A stretch of DNA of 64,000 bases. Origin: Verticillium longisporum. Taxonomy: Eukaryota; Ascomycota; Sordariomycetes; Glomerellales; Plectosphaerellaceae. Under the pieces are notes generated by a model, which was not told the origin of the DNA, made no database searches, and worked only from the letters and a program-made list of their open reading frames with translations. The position numbers and the translations under genes are program-made. Shown here in pieces: positions 27,401 through 39,757 of the stretch. Position 1 is the stretch's first letter, and each line of letters opens with the position of its first letter. The stretch spans positions 744,001 through 808,000 of the forward strand of contig JAETXT010000014.1 in assembly GCA_019188255.1 (NCBI GenBank). Reading direction: 5' to 3'.

Positions 27401-29015
27401 AAGCTATTCTATATATATAAATAGCTAATATAGTAATTAGAGGTAATTCTATATATTTAATAAATAGAAAGAGAATATAAATATTCTATAATTAATTATT
27501 ATTTAACTATTAAATATTTATAATTTAAGGGCTTCTATATTTTCTATTTCTTATAATTTTAATAATTAAATAAAAATAGAATTAATAATATCTATTATAA
27601 TATTAATATTTAAATTAATAGAGAATTTAATCTCTTTATTTTATTATAAAGTAATTATTAATATTTTAATAATTTATTAAATATTTATTTTAAATATAAT
27701 ATTCTTTAAATTAAAGCTTATATTAAATCGGTTTCTAAGAGCTCTATTACTTAGATACCTTTAAATTTAAGTAATTATATATTTATAATTATAGCTTTAT
27801 ATCTCTAGGGGTCTAATTATAAATAATTTTATATTTAATAGCTAGTTTTATTATAATAGAAATATATATTTATAGATATTATAGAAATAGCCCTTTAGCC
27901 TCTAAATAGAGTTCTTATAGAATATAGGTTCGGGTTCCTTATTTAATAGAGAATAGTCCCTCTATTATAATATAAGGGTCGTCCTCGTTTTATTAATAAT
28001 TAATCTTATAAGGTTTCTCTTTTAAGCCCTTTATATATAGGTACTATATTATATTATTCGCTCTAATTTAATTAAGAGTATATTTATTTTCTATTCTCTT
28101 ATTACTTATTCTACGATTAATTAATATCCTATATTCTCTAAGCTTTATATATAATTATTTTAATATCTTTAATAGGAATATAATATTCTATTAATTTATT
28201 CTATATAAAGTAAAGGAGCTATTAAAAGTATTTAAAAATATATTCTTTATTATAATCTATATTTTTACTAAATAATTAATAAATATTTTCCTAATAATTA
28301 AATAATATTAAAAAGGAGATATCTCTATTATCTTTAAAATATAATAAATATAGCTATTCCTAATAAATTAGGTTTTATAAATCTTTTAAGAAATATTCTT
28401 ATTTAATAAAGCTTTAAAAATCCTTTTAATAGATATTTATATTATTAATATTAAAGTCCTCTTAGTAAATTACTTCTAGGTTTTATATATAGTTTTATTA
28501 TATTATTTAAAGAATATAAATAAATTTAATTATTAATTATTTAATAATTTAAATTATATTTATATTAAATTAGAAAGTATTTCTAGCTTTAATAATAATA
28601 AATTAATTATTAATTTAAATAATTATAATATCCCTTTTAAATATTTTATAATTATAAATAAAAGGCTTATTATAATTCTTTATAATTAGAATCTATTTAA
28701 TAAAATATTAAATTAGAAGTTAATTTTCTAGCCTTTATTCTTAGAATTCCTTAATTAAGGCTTAGAATATTTATAATTAAAGTTCTATTTATTAAGAAAG
28801 CTCTTTAATAGTCTAGTAATAATTTAATAAAAAGGATCCTAATTTAAGTATAGTCTTTCTATTATAATCGTTTCTCGATAATTCTAATAATATCCTTATT
28901 AACTTATTATTTAATTATTAATTACTATAATAAGTAATTCGCTTCTAAGTCCTAGTATACTTAGTTTAATCTATTATTTAGCTTAATCTAATTATAGGTT
29001 ATAGAAGTTAAAGAA

Positions 29016-29204
29016 TATAAAGGTATTAAGCTAAGGGCCTTAATTAGGGAAAGTAAATAGTTCGGATTTTAATTAATATATTAATATTATAACTTTAATT
29101 TATTAAGGCTATTAAGTATAGCCTCGACTCTTTATAAACTAGATCTTATTATTAATCTATTAGCGATAATATACTATTAGACGTCTAATATCTAACTCCT
29201 TATA
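29016..29204 (-). repeat. LTR copy L6 (189 bp)
   Basis: This is the 5' LTR of the right element. It has the standard ends on the minus strand and is two bases shorter than its relatives through a small deletion near 29,130. Confidence 0.85.
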
Positions 29205-29730
29205 AAATTAATTAGATATTAGCTAAGATTCTCTAATTCTAAAACGATATTATTTAATATAATTTATATAACCTAGTTAAGGCTATTTATAATAGAATTA
29301 AAGCTTTTAAGGATATAATTAATAGAGTAAATAATAGGATATAATTACTTATTATAATAACTTTAATAATAGAATATAGACTATTAATATTATTATTATT
29401 AACTAGAGCCTCCTTTATTATAGAACTAGATTTACTTATAAGATCTAGAACTATATAATATATACTAATAAAGGGATTCCTATTAATATATTTAACTATA
29501 TTATATTTATACTAATTATCTCTAGGAAATATATTATTAAAATATCTATTCTAATAGACTCTAATTAAATCGTTATTATAGACTCCTATTAAATTATTAT
29601 AATAGACTCTAATTAAATCATTATTATAGACTCCTATTAAATTATTATAATAGACTCTAATTAAATTATTATTATAGTAATTATTAGCTAATAGATCGTC
29701 TATTAAGACTAAGACTATAAGTACTATAAA
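29205..29730. other. AT-rich spacer with 48-bp tandem repeat
   Basis: Between LTR L6 and the third family-B copy I see no gene. At 29553-29687 a 48-bp unit begins at 29553, 29601 and 29649 (about 2.8 copies). Each unit is itself two related halves beginning AATAGACTCTAATTAAAT and ATAGACTCCTATTAAAT. The copies differ by single C/T changes. Confidence 0.65.
29553..29687 (+). repeat. 48-bp minisatellite, about 2.8 copies
   Basis: Three consecutive unit starts at 29553, 29601 and 29649 share AATAGACTCTAATTAAAT. The half-unit of about 24 bp suggests an older duplication inside the unit. Confidence 0.8.
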
Positions 29731-30270
29731 CTTATCCCTATATTTACTAATTCCATTTATTAAATTAGATATACTTAGTAAAGATAAGCTCTAGGAGGAA
29801 TCCCCCTACTTAATAAATAAGAGGTAATAAGGATAAGACTCTAACCTAGTTATAAAGAGGCACTAATAGAATAAACTCTAAAACTAGAATAGCTAATCGC
29901 TATAGAGGGAATAAGGGTATAAGTAATAAGATTATATAAATAATAGATTAATTAAGCTATTAAGAGTTAATATTATATAATTAGGATATTAGGAGTTTAT
30001 ATTATATAATTAAATAATTAAAGATCTATAGTTTATTATATAATTAGGAGAGACGAGGATTATATTACTATATAGATATAGTTCCTTAAGGAGGTAGTAG
30101 TATTAGGGGCATTTATAGAGGCTGCTCTAGCTATAGACTCTAGCTAGACTCTATTAGAGTCCTAGGGCTAGGGTACTCTATTAATATAAGTATCTACTTA
30201 GATACTAGTAATACTAGATAGTTAACTATTTATACTTATAATCCTATACTCTTAAGAGTAAGGTCTAATA
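29731..30270 (+). repeat. Family-B repeat, full-length second copy
   Basis: It aligns with window positions 1-560 in the same orientation, including the shared phrase GAGTCCTAGGGCTAGGG near 30,158-30,175 and the ACTATTTATACTTATA end. Differences are mostly of RIP type. Together the two copies bracket the Gypsy elements as direct repeats about 29.7 kb apart. Confidence 0.65.
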
Positions 30271-31260
30271 GCCTTTCTATAATTATATAAATAAAAGAAA
30301 TATATTTAAAGCTTTAATTATTATTTAATAATTAATATTATTTAAATAATCTTAATAAATAATATATTATATTCTTTAAGGAGAATATTCGCTATTATAA
30401 TTATATTCTTTAGCTTAAGAGGATCTATTTAGGAATCTATATTAAGTATATATTTAATAATTGCTTTCTCTTCTATTTTATATAATTTCGTTAAATTTAG
30501 AGGGCTTTCATATTATATAGGTATATTAGTATTTCGTCGCTATAGAGTTATTTATAGGATATTATAGATCGATATAGTATACTTAGTAGAAGGCGATATA
30601 TCTTTTTTTATTACTTCGAGTACTAAGAGTATTTAGCTTTCTTTTAAGAGTATTTCTATTATTATTTATAGAATAATTATATTTAAAAGATAGATAGTTA
30701 AAAATATTAAAATAGGTAGGCTATTTATCTATATAAGCTACTCGCTTATAATATATATTATAAAAAAATAATTAGCTCTATTAATTAAAAAAACCTTTAT
30801 AAATAAAGCTTTTTAAAACATAAAGAGCCTTTATAGAACCTATATACTATAATAATATTAGGGAAATAGATATTATAATATTTAAGAATATAATTAATAT
30901 AATTAAAGATATTTAAATAAAGTATATAAAATAGAATACTATTTACTTAAGGAGGTAGTAATTATTAGATATACTTATCCGCTAAGAGGAAGGCCTAGGG
31001 CCTTAGCCCTAGATACCTACTCTTAATAGATATTATAAGTAGCTAGTATTAGATACTAGAATAATCTAGGGAGAATAAATATTATATATTAATATTTATT
31101 AATTTAATAACTAGATCCTAATATTAAAGTAAATATATATATTAAGATTTTAATATACTTATATATTAAGTATTTTAATATATTTATATATTATATTTAA
31201 ATTATATTTTAATATTTTTAAAGCTTAAATATATAAAGTAAATAAGCTACTAAGTAAATA
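30271..31260. other. AT-rich remnant next to first gene
   Basis: I recognise no gene. A family-B type hairpin lies at about 30,981-31,031 (GCTAAGAG and CTCTTAATAG as outer arms, CTAGGGC and GCCCTAG inside). The 31,070-31,240 stretch is nearly pure A+T with short repeated words such as ATATATTAAGTATTTTAATA. This is the 3' flank of the TFIIIC gene. Confidence 0.6.
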
Positions 31261-31290
31261 CATTCTAGAATATACTAGTACTTTATTAAG

Positions 31291-34200
31291 CTAAAGAACT
31301 AGTCTATAGAGAAGGCTAGCTTCTAGAATAGTATTCTCCTCGCTAGTTATAAGGATAATATACTGATTAAAAGCTGCATTAATAACAGTATCACGGTCTC
31401 CAGGAGCTACTCCTGGATGAAGACTCTGGTCGTCAATAACCCTTTGATACCAGCAATGTGCTAGGTGATGGAGACCGAGCATGTGGAATGAACGTGCCAC
31501 TGTAAAAAGAGCCTCATGCCTCTGACTATTGGAGCCATTCATACGACAATCCGCGTATTCGAACAAGCACGCGAGGCCCTGCATAATAAGGTATTGCCGA
31601 TTTTCTGACTGACGCTTTAAGCCATGATGTATGTAGCCAAGCCCAACGCTGAGGTTTATCATCGGGTTTATAGGATCGAGCGAGCGGGCCCGTAAAAAGT
31701 AGTCTGTCGACATATCAGCGGCTGTACGGAAAACAACTGTCACAATAACATGTCGAGCATGAACTCACTGAGGGCATAGGTATAACTGGTTGAGGTGAAC
31801 AGAATGTGGCCGTAGAGCGTGAGTAAACACACGTCGAGATTTCTTGTTTGCCCCTGAGCTGTTGAATTATCCACCGGGATCGTTACCTGGGTTCCTGGTT
31901 GAGTTGACCGAAGCTGTGTAGCATCGATCAAGCGGATCTGCCGTAGTATATACTTCTGGACGGGACCAGAGTTATACCACGATGCAGGAGATTGACACAA
32001 TCGACATAGAGCGGCAAACATGCGATAAGAATCCGAGTCGAGTTGCTGTACTTTTGTGAAGAATCTCGCCATAGCAACGCACATCTCCTCGTCTCCGAGA
32101 TAAATTGCACACGCTATGCACACGTAAGTTAGCATATGTCCAGATGCCGTAGGGCCAGGTTGCAATCTTACCGGCCCATGCCACATGGATGAGAAACATG
32201 AAGTCTTTTGAGTTCACGAAGACGATCGAGTCTCGAGCGGCCTCGCAGACCTGATAGGCTTCGTGGCCATGTCCCTCGAGCGCCAGGCTTATTGCAAAAT
32301 CGAGAAACAGCTCCAACCACTCCCCAAAAGGTATACCGCGGTGACCGTCATCATCCGATGGCACATGGACCCTGCCATCGTCCCCCTGTGAAGGCGCAAC
32401 GTCTAGGTGAATCTGTCAACGATAGACCTAAACACGGTGGAAAACTTTCGTGTACTCACTTCGAGATAATCTCTCGGCCAGCTCGTGTAGTTCTGATGTG
32501 CCTGTACTGTACTGCGTCTCGATAGGAGCGTTAAAGACAATCCCCTCGCTCGCGCCCAAATACTTGACGTATTTGTCCCAGGTATAAAACTTCCTGAAGG
32601 AGCGAAAGTCATCCACAAGGTCTTTCGCTGCTGCCATCCATATTGGTATGAGCCCTCGATTGCCTTCTTGGATCCCTCTCTTGAGGTCACGTACTTCCTT
32701 GTGGCGTCGTGAGAGCTCGTCAGCCCGGTCACGCTCCTCCCGCCGTCGTTGGTCGGGCGCGACCAATCTTTTAGGTCGATACCGGGGTCTCACAACTGAA
32801 CCTGGAGCTGGGTTGTGCCCGTGCGGCCGTTTTCTGTTTTTAGTGCTCGCGTGCGCGTCTGCCGAATACACATCAGTTTTGCCGCGAACAGCACGATATG
32901 CATGTTCTTCAGCGCCCTGCAATGCAATAGCTTCTGTGACGAGGATGAGTGCTTCCTCATCTTCCCTAGCATCCTCATAGATTTTAGCGAGTTCGATGCG
33001 AGCATCAATGTTGCTATCGTCCACCTGTATTGTGAGTAAAAAGCAGTCTTCAGCTGCACCAGTGTCACCTTTGGTGAGATGGCATCTACCAAGATCGAGC
33101 AGAAGGTCTGGGTCTTGACCATAGACAGAATTTCGCAGGAGCTCGTAGTAATCGAGAGCCCGCAAAGCATCGCCAGATGAGTTTAGAGCATCCGCTATAT
33201 CCCGTATCAAGCCTGGAAAGTCATCAACAGCTGAAGCGGTTGCGCTTTCTGTGGGATCTAGCCACAGAAGATGTCTCTTCGCAAGGTTAGCCGCCTAGAA
33301 GAATGAATGCGTTGCAATACTATGGTAGTCTCGAAAACTTACACTTGACTCTTCTTGGTCCCCCAGTTTGAGGCGATACAGGCCAAGCCGGGCGCGGAGC
33401 TCAAGGGGCAGGCCCGATCCATAAAGGTGCAACTCATATCTAGATGTGTCGAAACCGGGAATCTGTTCGCGCCTCGTGCTCTCATGATCCCATTCTCGAT
33501 CGTCTTTGTCCCAACACAACCAAATAGCATCATCGTGTCGTGACAGTAGCCAACGCGACAGGGAGCTAATCCGGTTGACAGCCTGTGCAAAATCTCCCAA
33601 GCAAGCGAGCAGCTCCGCATAGATACTGACGTCTCCCCAGAAGATTGTTGACTCGCTATCGCATGGCTTTTGCTGTAGGTATGCAAAATAAGCTTGGTAG
33701 GCGTCCACCGCCCTTCGCACATGCTCTGGACTCCGAGATGCCTCACAGGCCTCAGCTAGCTTTCGAACCAGTGAAATATCATGAGGAAAGCGGTCTAGGA
33801 CGATAGAGTATTCGCGAATCGCCTTGGTCAAGTGACCGCGTCTATGGTTCACCTCGGCCCTGCCGAGTCTTGCCTCAATGTTTGTTGGCTGCGCGAGTAC
33901 GGCTGAGGCGAAACATGTTCCTGCGGTCTTGAGTGCTGGACTGTCATCATCGTCGCCGGCCATACCCAGGGCGAGAGCCGCGCAGCTGAGCCAACCACTG
34001 GCATCTTTTGGTCGAAGATGAGAAGCATACAGCTTGGCAGTGAGCGCATCGGAATCTCTACCCTGCTCCTCGCAAATAGTCGCCAACGTCATCCATGCCT
34101 GATAAGTCTCGGCATTTATCCTAATGATCTCATGTATTCTTCGCTCTGCCTCTGGATAGTCGCCATTGAGGAAGGTCCTGTTGACCTCAGCCAACCGAAG

Positions 34201-34623
34201 CTTGATATCAGCACGGGGCTCCAGTTCCTTTCGGTTGGTGCGAGAGTGCCGTCCAGCCGTTGACTTCCCTCTTTTGGTTCTTGAAGAGGGTTCATCTTCA
34301 TCTGGGTCTCGATACGAAGCCAGGAAAGCCTGGACGGACTGTTCAAAACGAGCATTCTCCAACCGGAGCTCCAATTCATCAGAGTCAGCGTCCGAGATTG
34401 CATCTTCCTGGAGCTGATCATTGAGGCATAGCCCTCGTCCGATTAAGTCCATGTCAGACACACCAGTCAAGTCATTTATCCAAGACCAAGATGTCGATAT
34501 AGTAGTGGCGGGTGTTGAACCTGGTTGATGGCGGGAAGAAGAAAGAAAGTTGAAGCCTCGCCCAGACCGTGACACAAATCCAATCGGTGCCTGTGCTAGG
34601 GTCTCATGGAGAGCTGTGCGCAA
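31291..34623 (-). CDS. TFC4: TFIIIC TPR subunit (Tfc4/Sfc4-like)
   Basis: This is the TPR-repeat subunit of RNA polymerase III transcription factor TFIIIC, which bridges promoter-bound TFIIIC to TFIIIB in the nucleus. I join complement(31291..31721, 31769..32113, 32172..32402, 32460..33294, 33343..34623): five exons, introns of 47, 58, 57 and 48 bp, all GT-AG, all phases agreeing, 1040 aa, close to the yeast protein's size. An acidic N-terminal stretch (D/E-rich, about residues 76-110) precedes two TPR arrays separated by a charged linker (R/K-rich, exon 2). The C-terminal exon has the N-x-S-x-G-L-x-Y-I-H and K-R-Q-S-E-N-R-Q signature of this family. The start could be ATG 34623 or the in-frame ATG 34452. 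The last 24 or so codons lie in RIP-like sequence (no CpA or TpG from 31,291 to about 31,360), so the C-terminus may be altered. Confidence 0.9.
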
Positions 34624-35132
34624 TATTCAATGTAATATTCAAGTCACCATAGGGGTTGGGAATGTAGGTGGGTAGTAGACAAGCATCTGCACGAGCTGCA
34701 ATCCATGGCGTCAGGGTACCGAAATTCGGGTACATTAGGTAGGTACCTGAGGTACCCACTTACAGGCCAAGGTGGACCTGATTGGCCGCCGACGCCAATG
34801 ACCCACACGCGTATAGAACACACTGTCCGTATTGCAAGGGAAGAGCAAGTTGCCTAGATATTGTGATGTGGTGGTGACCTGCACAAGGTACCTAGGAAAA
34901 CTGTCTGCATGTGTCAAACCCCCTCTTCCATGTTCTACACCTTCCGAACCAGCCACCATAAGGTACTCTATGATTATCTGTACAGTGAAACGTCCTGCGT
35001 AAGTTCTGCATGGGCACGTACGCGGATCTTCAGGAGACTAGCCAGTGCCGAGCGGCACCGTGCTCGCCAACTGAGCCAGTCTTAGAGCTTGCCGTCGGCT
35101 TTAGCATCTGTATTCCAAGTCAGTGTGAAGAT
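34624..35132. other. Spacer upstream of TFC4, downstream of VTS1
   Basis: Both neighbours are on the minus strand, so this holds the TFC4 promoter and VTS1 terminator. It contains AGGTACCT-type palindromic motifs at 34737-34757 and 34886-34896. I see no gene in it. Confidence 0.6.
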
Positions 35133-37135
35133 TCACGAAGAGGGCGCATCATGCAACAACTTGCCCTTGACTTGTTCGAAGACTTTAAGCATCTTTCTTC
35201 GCGCTCCCAGGGCGTTCACGCCTCGATCTTCCAAAGCCTTGTCATCCAACTCAATCAAATCAGTCCATTTCATGTCCTTGAGGTTATCAGTGTACTTGTG
35301 GAGCCGTAAACTTCTGAGCCAGCTTGGGATATCTTGCAACAATGTAGGGTCGGTGGGGTCCTCGGGTGGTTTCGAGCTTCCTCGACGTCCTCGCGGGGAA
35401 CGTCCTCGGACCATATCAGAATGATCCGAAAGGTATCCCTCATGACCGCCAACCCCGAATTGCCCGACATTCAGCGAGGGAATGGCGTTGTTTAGCAGAG
35501 AGGGCTGGCCATCGTAAGCGCTCAAAAAGCCGTTGTTCTGCGGAGACGTGAATGGCATGTGGCCGAATCCAGCTTGCTGCATCGCTAAGCCAGGAGAGCT
35601 TGGACGAGAACGATGACCACCAAGGGCGATGTTCTGCTGCTGGGCCTGTTGAAGCTGTTGAGCCTGCAGTGCCAACATCTGCTCCCTACTCAGGACATGG
35701 CCATGTTCGTTGACCATCACAACATTCGTGCCAGGTATATTGACGCCTTGTTGTCCTGGTGACAGACCGGCCGACATGGGGCCGCCCGGTGCGTCATTCG
35801 ATCGGGCACGCCGATACTTTCGTACGTCGTCAAGAGCGAAGCGATTGTTGACCGTCGAGAGTGCGGCAAGCTTCATTGCGGTGGCATTTGCAAGCATGTC
35901 CGCTTGCGAGCCCCCAGGAGCCGAACCATTCGGGTTTGCGGTGTTGAAATTCGGTACCATTGGCGTGTTGACCATTGAAGCCCAGTTGCCGCTTCCCGTG
36001 TTGTAAGGAGACAACAACGGCAGATCGGCAGGCTTGTCAGAGGTCGTCAGTGTTGTGTTCTGGATGGTTGAGTTGCTGCTGAGTTGCGGGCGAGGGGACC
36101 GGAGACCAGCAGATGGAGGAGGTTGCACAAATTGACCCATCGGAGGTTGCCCAGCAGAGGACTTAGGGCGAGCGGCACTTTGGTCCCCCGAATGCCACGG
36201 AGAACCGGGAGCCTGACTGTTCTGGTCATGGCCCTCAGCAGGACCCGCGATCGTTGGTGCGCCGAGCGCCGAGCGAGCATCCCCGACAGCGCTGTTCCGA
36301 TTCGAAGAAGGGGGGTTACCCGTCTGTTGTGTGAACTTTGCCTTCTCGGTGGCTATGGCGGCCGCAGCATCAGGGAACATAGCGTTAATGGTCGAAGGAT
36401 CGAGACCCGAGTAACGCTTGCCCGTAGCGGTGCTGGCGGGCCTTGCCATGGAGTTTCGGGCCGAGTCTACGTTAAGCTTGCTCATAGCGTCACTCAAGCG
36501 ATTCGACATCGGATCTGTGGTAACCAGGTCAGCACGTACATAGAGTTAGGATTCTGCCCAGATGAGACCGACAGGCAATGTCAAATGACCTTTAGAAAGG
36601 GGGATTTGCTTGTGGCGGACTCACCTTTGTCAAAGTTGGCTGGAGACAGGACCCCCGACATAGGGTGGCTCTTGCCCATCTGCTGCAATACCTGTATGAA
36701 GAACCGGATTTGGACCTGCGTCGTTTGCTGTAGTAGGGCATAGAGCGCAGCAGTCCGTTCAGCTTCGCTCAAAACGCGGAACCATTGTTCGATGGCGCTC
36801 AGTTCATCCTTGAAGTCCTGGTCGAGCGTAGCTGCGGCCATGTCCTCGAGCGTTGTCTCATATTGATCGATGTCAGCGATCCACTGCTGGGCAATCTTGT
36901 CCTGGGCGTCCCCTTCTTGGTTGTTCTGTCCTTGTCCCCGTTGGGACTGCCCGTAGAAATCGGACGAGGGGCGAATCCGGTTTGACGGAGAAGATCCGGA
37001 GAGAGCAGCCATGTCGGCAGAGGCTCGTAAGTGATGGCCGGTCCCTACCGTTCGGGAGGATGGAGGTCGGAGAGAGGATGCGGTGTTGGCTTCAGGAGTG
37101 CTGTTCCGGTTTCCGACGGCGTGACTGCCAGACAT
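35133..37135 (-). CDS. VTS1: SAM-domain RNA-binding protein Vts1
   Basis: Vts1/Smaug-family proteins bind hairpins in mRNA 3' UTRs through a SAM domain and recruit the deadenylase complex for decay. I join complement(35133..36514, 36625..37135): one 110-bp intron, phase consistent (F-D-K | D-P-M-S-N-R), 630 aa. The N-terminal fifth carries the conserved alpha-helical block ending [19 protein letters not shown] (about residues 110-160). A long Ser/Pro/Gln/Asn-rich linker follows, with a Q-rich patch. The SAM domain fills residues about 562-622 and keeps the basic G-A-R-R-K-M-L loop that contacts the RNA hairpin. I chose ATG 37135 (M-S-G-S-H-A-V-G), which fits fungal homologues better than the in-frame upstream ATG-like start at 37174. 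Confidence 0.93.
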
Positions 37136-38045
37136 ATTGGGCGATCCGAAGAACAAAACTGGAGTAGATGCCAATGATGGAGATGGCCAGGGGAGAAATC
37201 GCTGGGGTTGGGGTTTTGTTGGGGGGGGGGATGAAACGCTGGCGGTGGAGTGCTATCACCCTTAAAGGGGGGGGGAGGCGGGCCAGTGTCCAGGGGTCCA
37301 ACTGTCTGGCTGGCCTTTGATGGACCCAGTGCTGTTTCGAGATTCGACTTCAGGCAAGGGGACGTTGTAGGCCAGTCCTTCGCTTGCAGTTTCTTGCTCT
37401 GCCTATGTGCGCAGGCACGCAGTGTCAACAGTGTTTTGCTGAACGACTTCGTATCACAAAGTAGTACCTCGACCTCGTGGTTGACGTGTTCGGACGGTAA
37501 GGTCCTCGTTATTCCTGGAGAAACCAGCTGACCTCAAAGGAGCGGGGAAGATGGGTGAGACGTGAATCGGTGCATCACCTTTCAAGATGTACAATTGTAT
37601 TCCGTAATGGCGACTGAGCTGCCCAGGTGGCTCGTATACCGAACACGAATTCCTGACACAGCTTTGGGGGAAACAGGAGGCAGCAAGAAACCTATGTCTG
37701 TGGGCTTGTCGGTAACGTTTGGGCAGACACGAGTCATCCCGATTTAAATGGATGGAAATACGACACTCAGCTAGAGGAAATCGGGGTGGGTTAACTGCTG
37801 CCGGTGTTGGTTAAGCTAAGCAGCATATATATGCAATGATGGTGGTGTGTTATGCTACAAAGCGCAGCAGCCTTGTTGCCACCAGAGAGTGGTAGCTTCA
37901 CGTTGACAGCTTTCCCAAAACCGAAACGAGCCCCCGCATGCCACTTTGCTGCCCATTATTAACTTGCCCACAGCCATGCGCACCATTCAGATGCTCTGAA
38001 GACCCAACCACATCTATTAGGGTTCAAATATACACTTGCCTGAAC
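37136..38045. promoter_or_regulatory. Divergent promoter region, VTS1 / SDR gene
   Basis: VTS1 reads left and the SDR gene reads right from here. On the + strand it carries a run of ten G at 37221-37230 and nine G at 37267-37275, which are C tracts in the presumed VTS1 5' leader. I see no other gene; short overlapping frames here have no recognisable content. Confidence 0.55.
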
Positions 38046-39210
38046 ATGCGTGCTGATGCCTCTCCCGATCGTCCCAGAGCGAAGGATTACAGCACGACTC
38101 CAGTTGCCGATGGCTCTTGTGTTACTAGGCTCAACCTGCCGGCAAGCTGCGATCCCCCGCCGCCAGATCGGCCCGGAAGACAACTTGTCTGGGCTGTGCG
38201 TTCACCTACCCTCTTCCTCAAGTTTAGCAGGGTAGCTACCCGTTCTCGTTAAACTCTCGGAACACTGACATGCTTCTTCGCCCTTAGGTGTTTGGGGGGA
38301 CTGGCCACATGGGCCGATCCCTTGTCAAATGTGCTCTGTCCCGCGGAGATCTTGTAGCCTCGGTGGGGAGGCTTTTCGAAACGAATGTCGAGGCCATGAG
38401 CGAGGCAGCAGACGGCGACAACTTTCTGGGGACTTTATGCGATGTGAGGTCAGCAGATTCTGTGGAACGAGCAGTCAAGATGGTTCTGGATCGCTTTGGT
38501 CGAGTTGACGTGATCGCCAATTGCTCGGGCTACGGTGTTATCGGTGCCTGCGAGGATCAAGATGAGCACGACCTTCGCAATCAGTTTGAGACTAACCTTA
38601 TGGGCACGCTCAACATCATCCAGGCAAGTCTACCGTACTTTAGAAAGCAGCAGGGAGGGCGATACTTAATCTTCAGCTCAACGTCTGGGGCGTTGGGTGT
38701 GCCAGGACTCGGTCCGTACTGCGCAACGAAGTACGCTGTTGAGGGCTTGGTCGAGGCCATGCTATACGAAACCGACTCGATCAATGTCAAGGCAACATTA
38801 GTCGAGCCTGGCTTGGTCCGACGGGACGAGCCCGACTCTACGGTGAATCCTCTGCCTACCTGGGGTCATTTCCGCATCAAAGCAGCTAGCGAACCCTATG
38901 TGTCTGCAAACTCGCCGGCCCTGCACGCAAAGAGGATGTTTCAATGGCTGGGGGATAAGCAACCTACCAGCGCTGTCAAGTGCGCCGAGCTCGTTTGGCA
39001 GCTGGCTCATTGCTCGTACCCCCACTTCGGTTGTTGCTGGGGAGCTATGCTATAGAGAGTATCAGAGACCGACTTCGCTCAGTCACGGAGGAGCTGGAAG
39101 ACTGGAAGCATCTCAACTTCCCAGTTGCCCCTGAGCCATTTGAGGGCGAGGCTGAGACAAGAGATGGGCACCCCGTACAAGGCATGGGCACGGAAGTGGC
39201 AGAGACATAA
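38046..39210 (+). CDS. Short-chain dehydrogenase/reductase, with a frameshift
   Basis: This is an NAD(P)-dependent classical SDR; the substrate is unknown. I propose join(38046..38195, 38288..39210): intron 38196-38287 gives R-Q-L-V-W-A | V-F-G-G-T-G-H-M-G, placing a glycine-rich cofactor loop (G-G-T-G-H-M-G) where SDRs have T-G-x3-G-x-G. The catalytic Y-C-A-T-K (Tyr194, Lys198 from this start) and the preceding S-S-T-S-G fit the family. The N-S-G-Y-G block stands where N-A-G-Y-G is usual. The plain reading frame stops at 39055. If C-run 39019-39023 had six C instead of five, the frame would continue through a typical SDR C-terminus (P-L-R-L-L-L-G-S ... E-D-W-K-H-L) to 39210, giving about 357 aa. 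The start is uncertain: 37938 and 38046 are both possible, and neither gives a convincing N-terminus. Confidence 0.75.
39019..39023 (+). other. Apparent -1 frameshift in SDR gene (C5 run)
   Basis: Five C follow GTA. With six C the reading frame joins the upstream L-A-H-C-S-Y-P to the downstream P-L-R-L-L-L-G-S without loss. As given, the product ends 11 codons later at 39055. Confidence 0.75.
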
Positions 39211-39757
39211 GACTTAGTACATAGTGTACACGAATTGGGATTTGGCACACCAAGAAAGGAGTTCTCTCAGAGCAACAACCCATATCTGGGACTGTATCAT
39301 AATGGTCATATCTGCGGCCCCTCTCCCGACCCAGTGCTGATGCTGGTTCCTATTGAAGACAACGCAGGGACAAAGGTCGACGCAAACGAATCTCGGTGTG
39401 GTATGTCAGGCGAACGCGACAGTGATATTATGCAAGAAACGCGCTGCTGCCTTGTACTGTGCTTACATAAACACACAATGGCTCGAAGATCCACTCCAGG
39501 GATATCGATAGGTGGCCCTCCCTTTGGCAGGACGCGTGTCCGAACAAATCCGCGTCTGAATTTATTGACGGGGGCAGTGCGCTTCAATGCATTAATTAGG
39601 GGTCACCCAAACATGCCGGAACCGCATCAAACCAAAGCACATTGACGACGCCTTGAAACCCGACGCATCGGACGCTCACCAACTGTGGTGTTCAACCTTA
39701 GACGATTGCGCTGCCGAATCAATACCCTGATCGCCTTTTCGACGTTCCTTGGCCAAC
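39211..39757. other. Spacer between SDR gene and GMT1
   Basis: Both neighbours read rightward. The stretch should hold the SDR terminator and GMT1 promoter with its 5' leader. I see no gene, tRNA or repeat in it. Confidence 0.5.

Larger units (their letters stand above)
21277..29204 (-). mobile_element. Degenerate Gypsy-type LTR retrotransposon, right copy
   Basis: This is the minus-strand counterpart of the element at 1558-9489, with the same length within a few bases. It has LTRs at 29016-29204 (5') and 21277-21467 (3'), a gag-pol fossil over about 23,840-29,015, then the 2.4-kb module. In the gag-pol half it differs from the left copy at roughly one position in fifteen to twenty by eye, mostly C/T and G/A, while the module half is nearly identical to the left copy. 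The RT active-site position again reads Y-L-N-N (near 26,590). There is no usable reading frame. Confidence 0.78.
1..31270. repeat. AT-rich, RIP-saturated transposon block
   Basis: This whole stretch is gene-free. CpA and TpG dinucleotides are nearly absent on both strands, while TpA, TAA and TAG abound, which is the signature of repeat-induced point mutation acting on C in CpA. By hand count G+C is 22/60 in the first line and 1/60 around 15,661-15,720, so decay is uneven. Because TpG is depleted, ATG is rare and no reading frame of useful length survives. Recognisable contents are Gypsy-type LTR retrotransposon remnants in both orientations plus a second repeat family with hairpins. The right edge is sharp: normal composition resumes near 31,360 inside the 3' end of the TFIIIC gene. 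It could be a pericentromeric, subtelomeric or interstitial AT-rich isochore; the sequence does not decide. Confidence 0.93.
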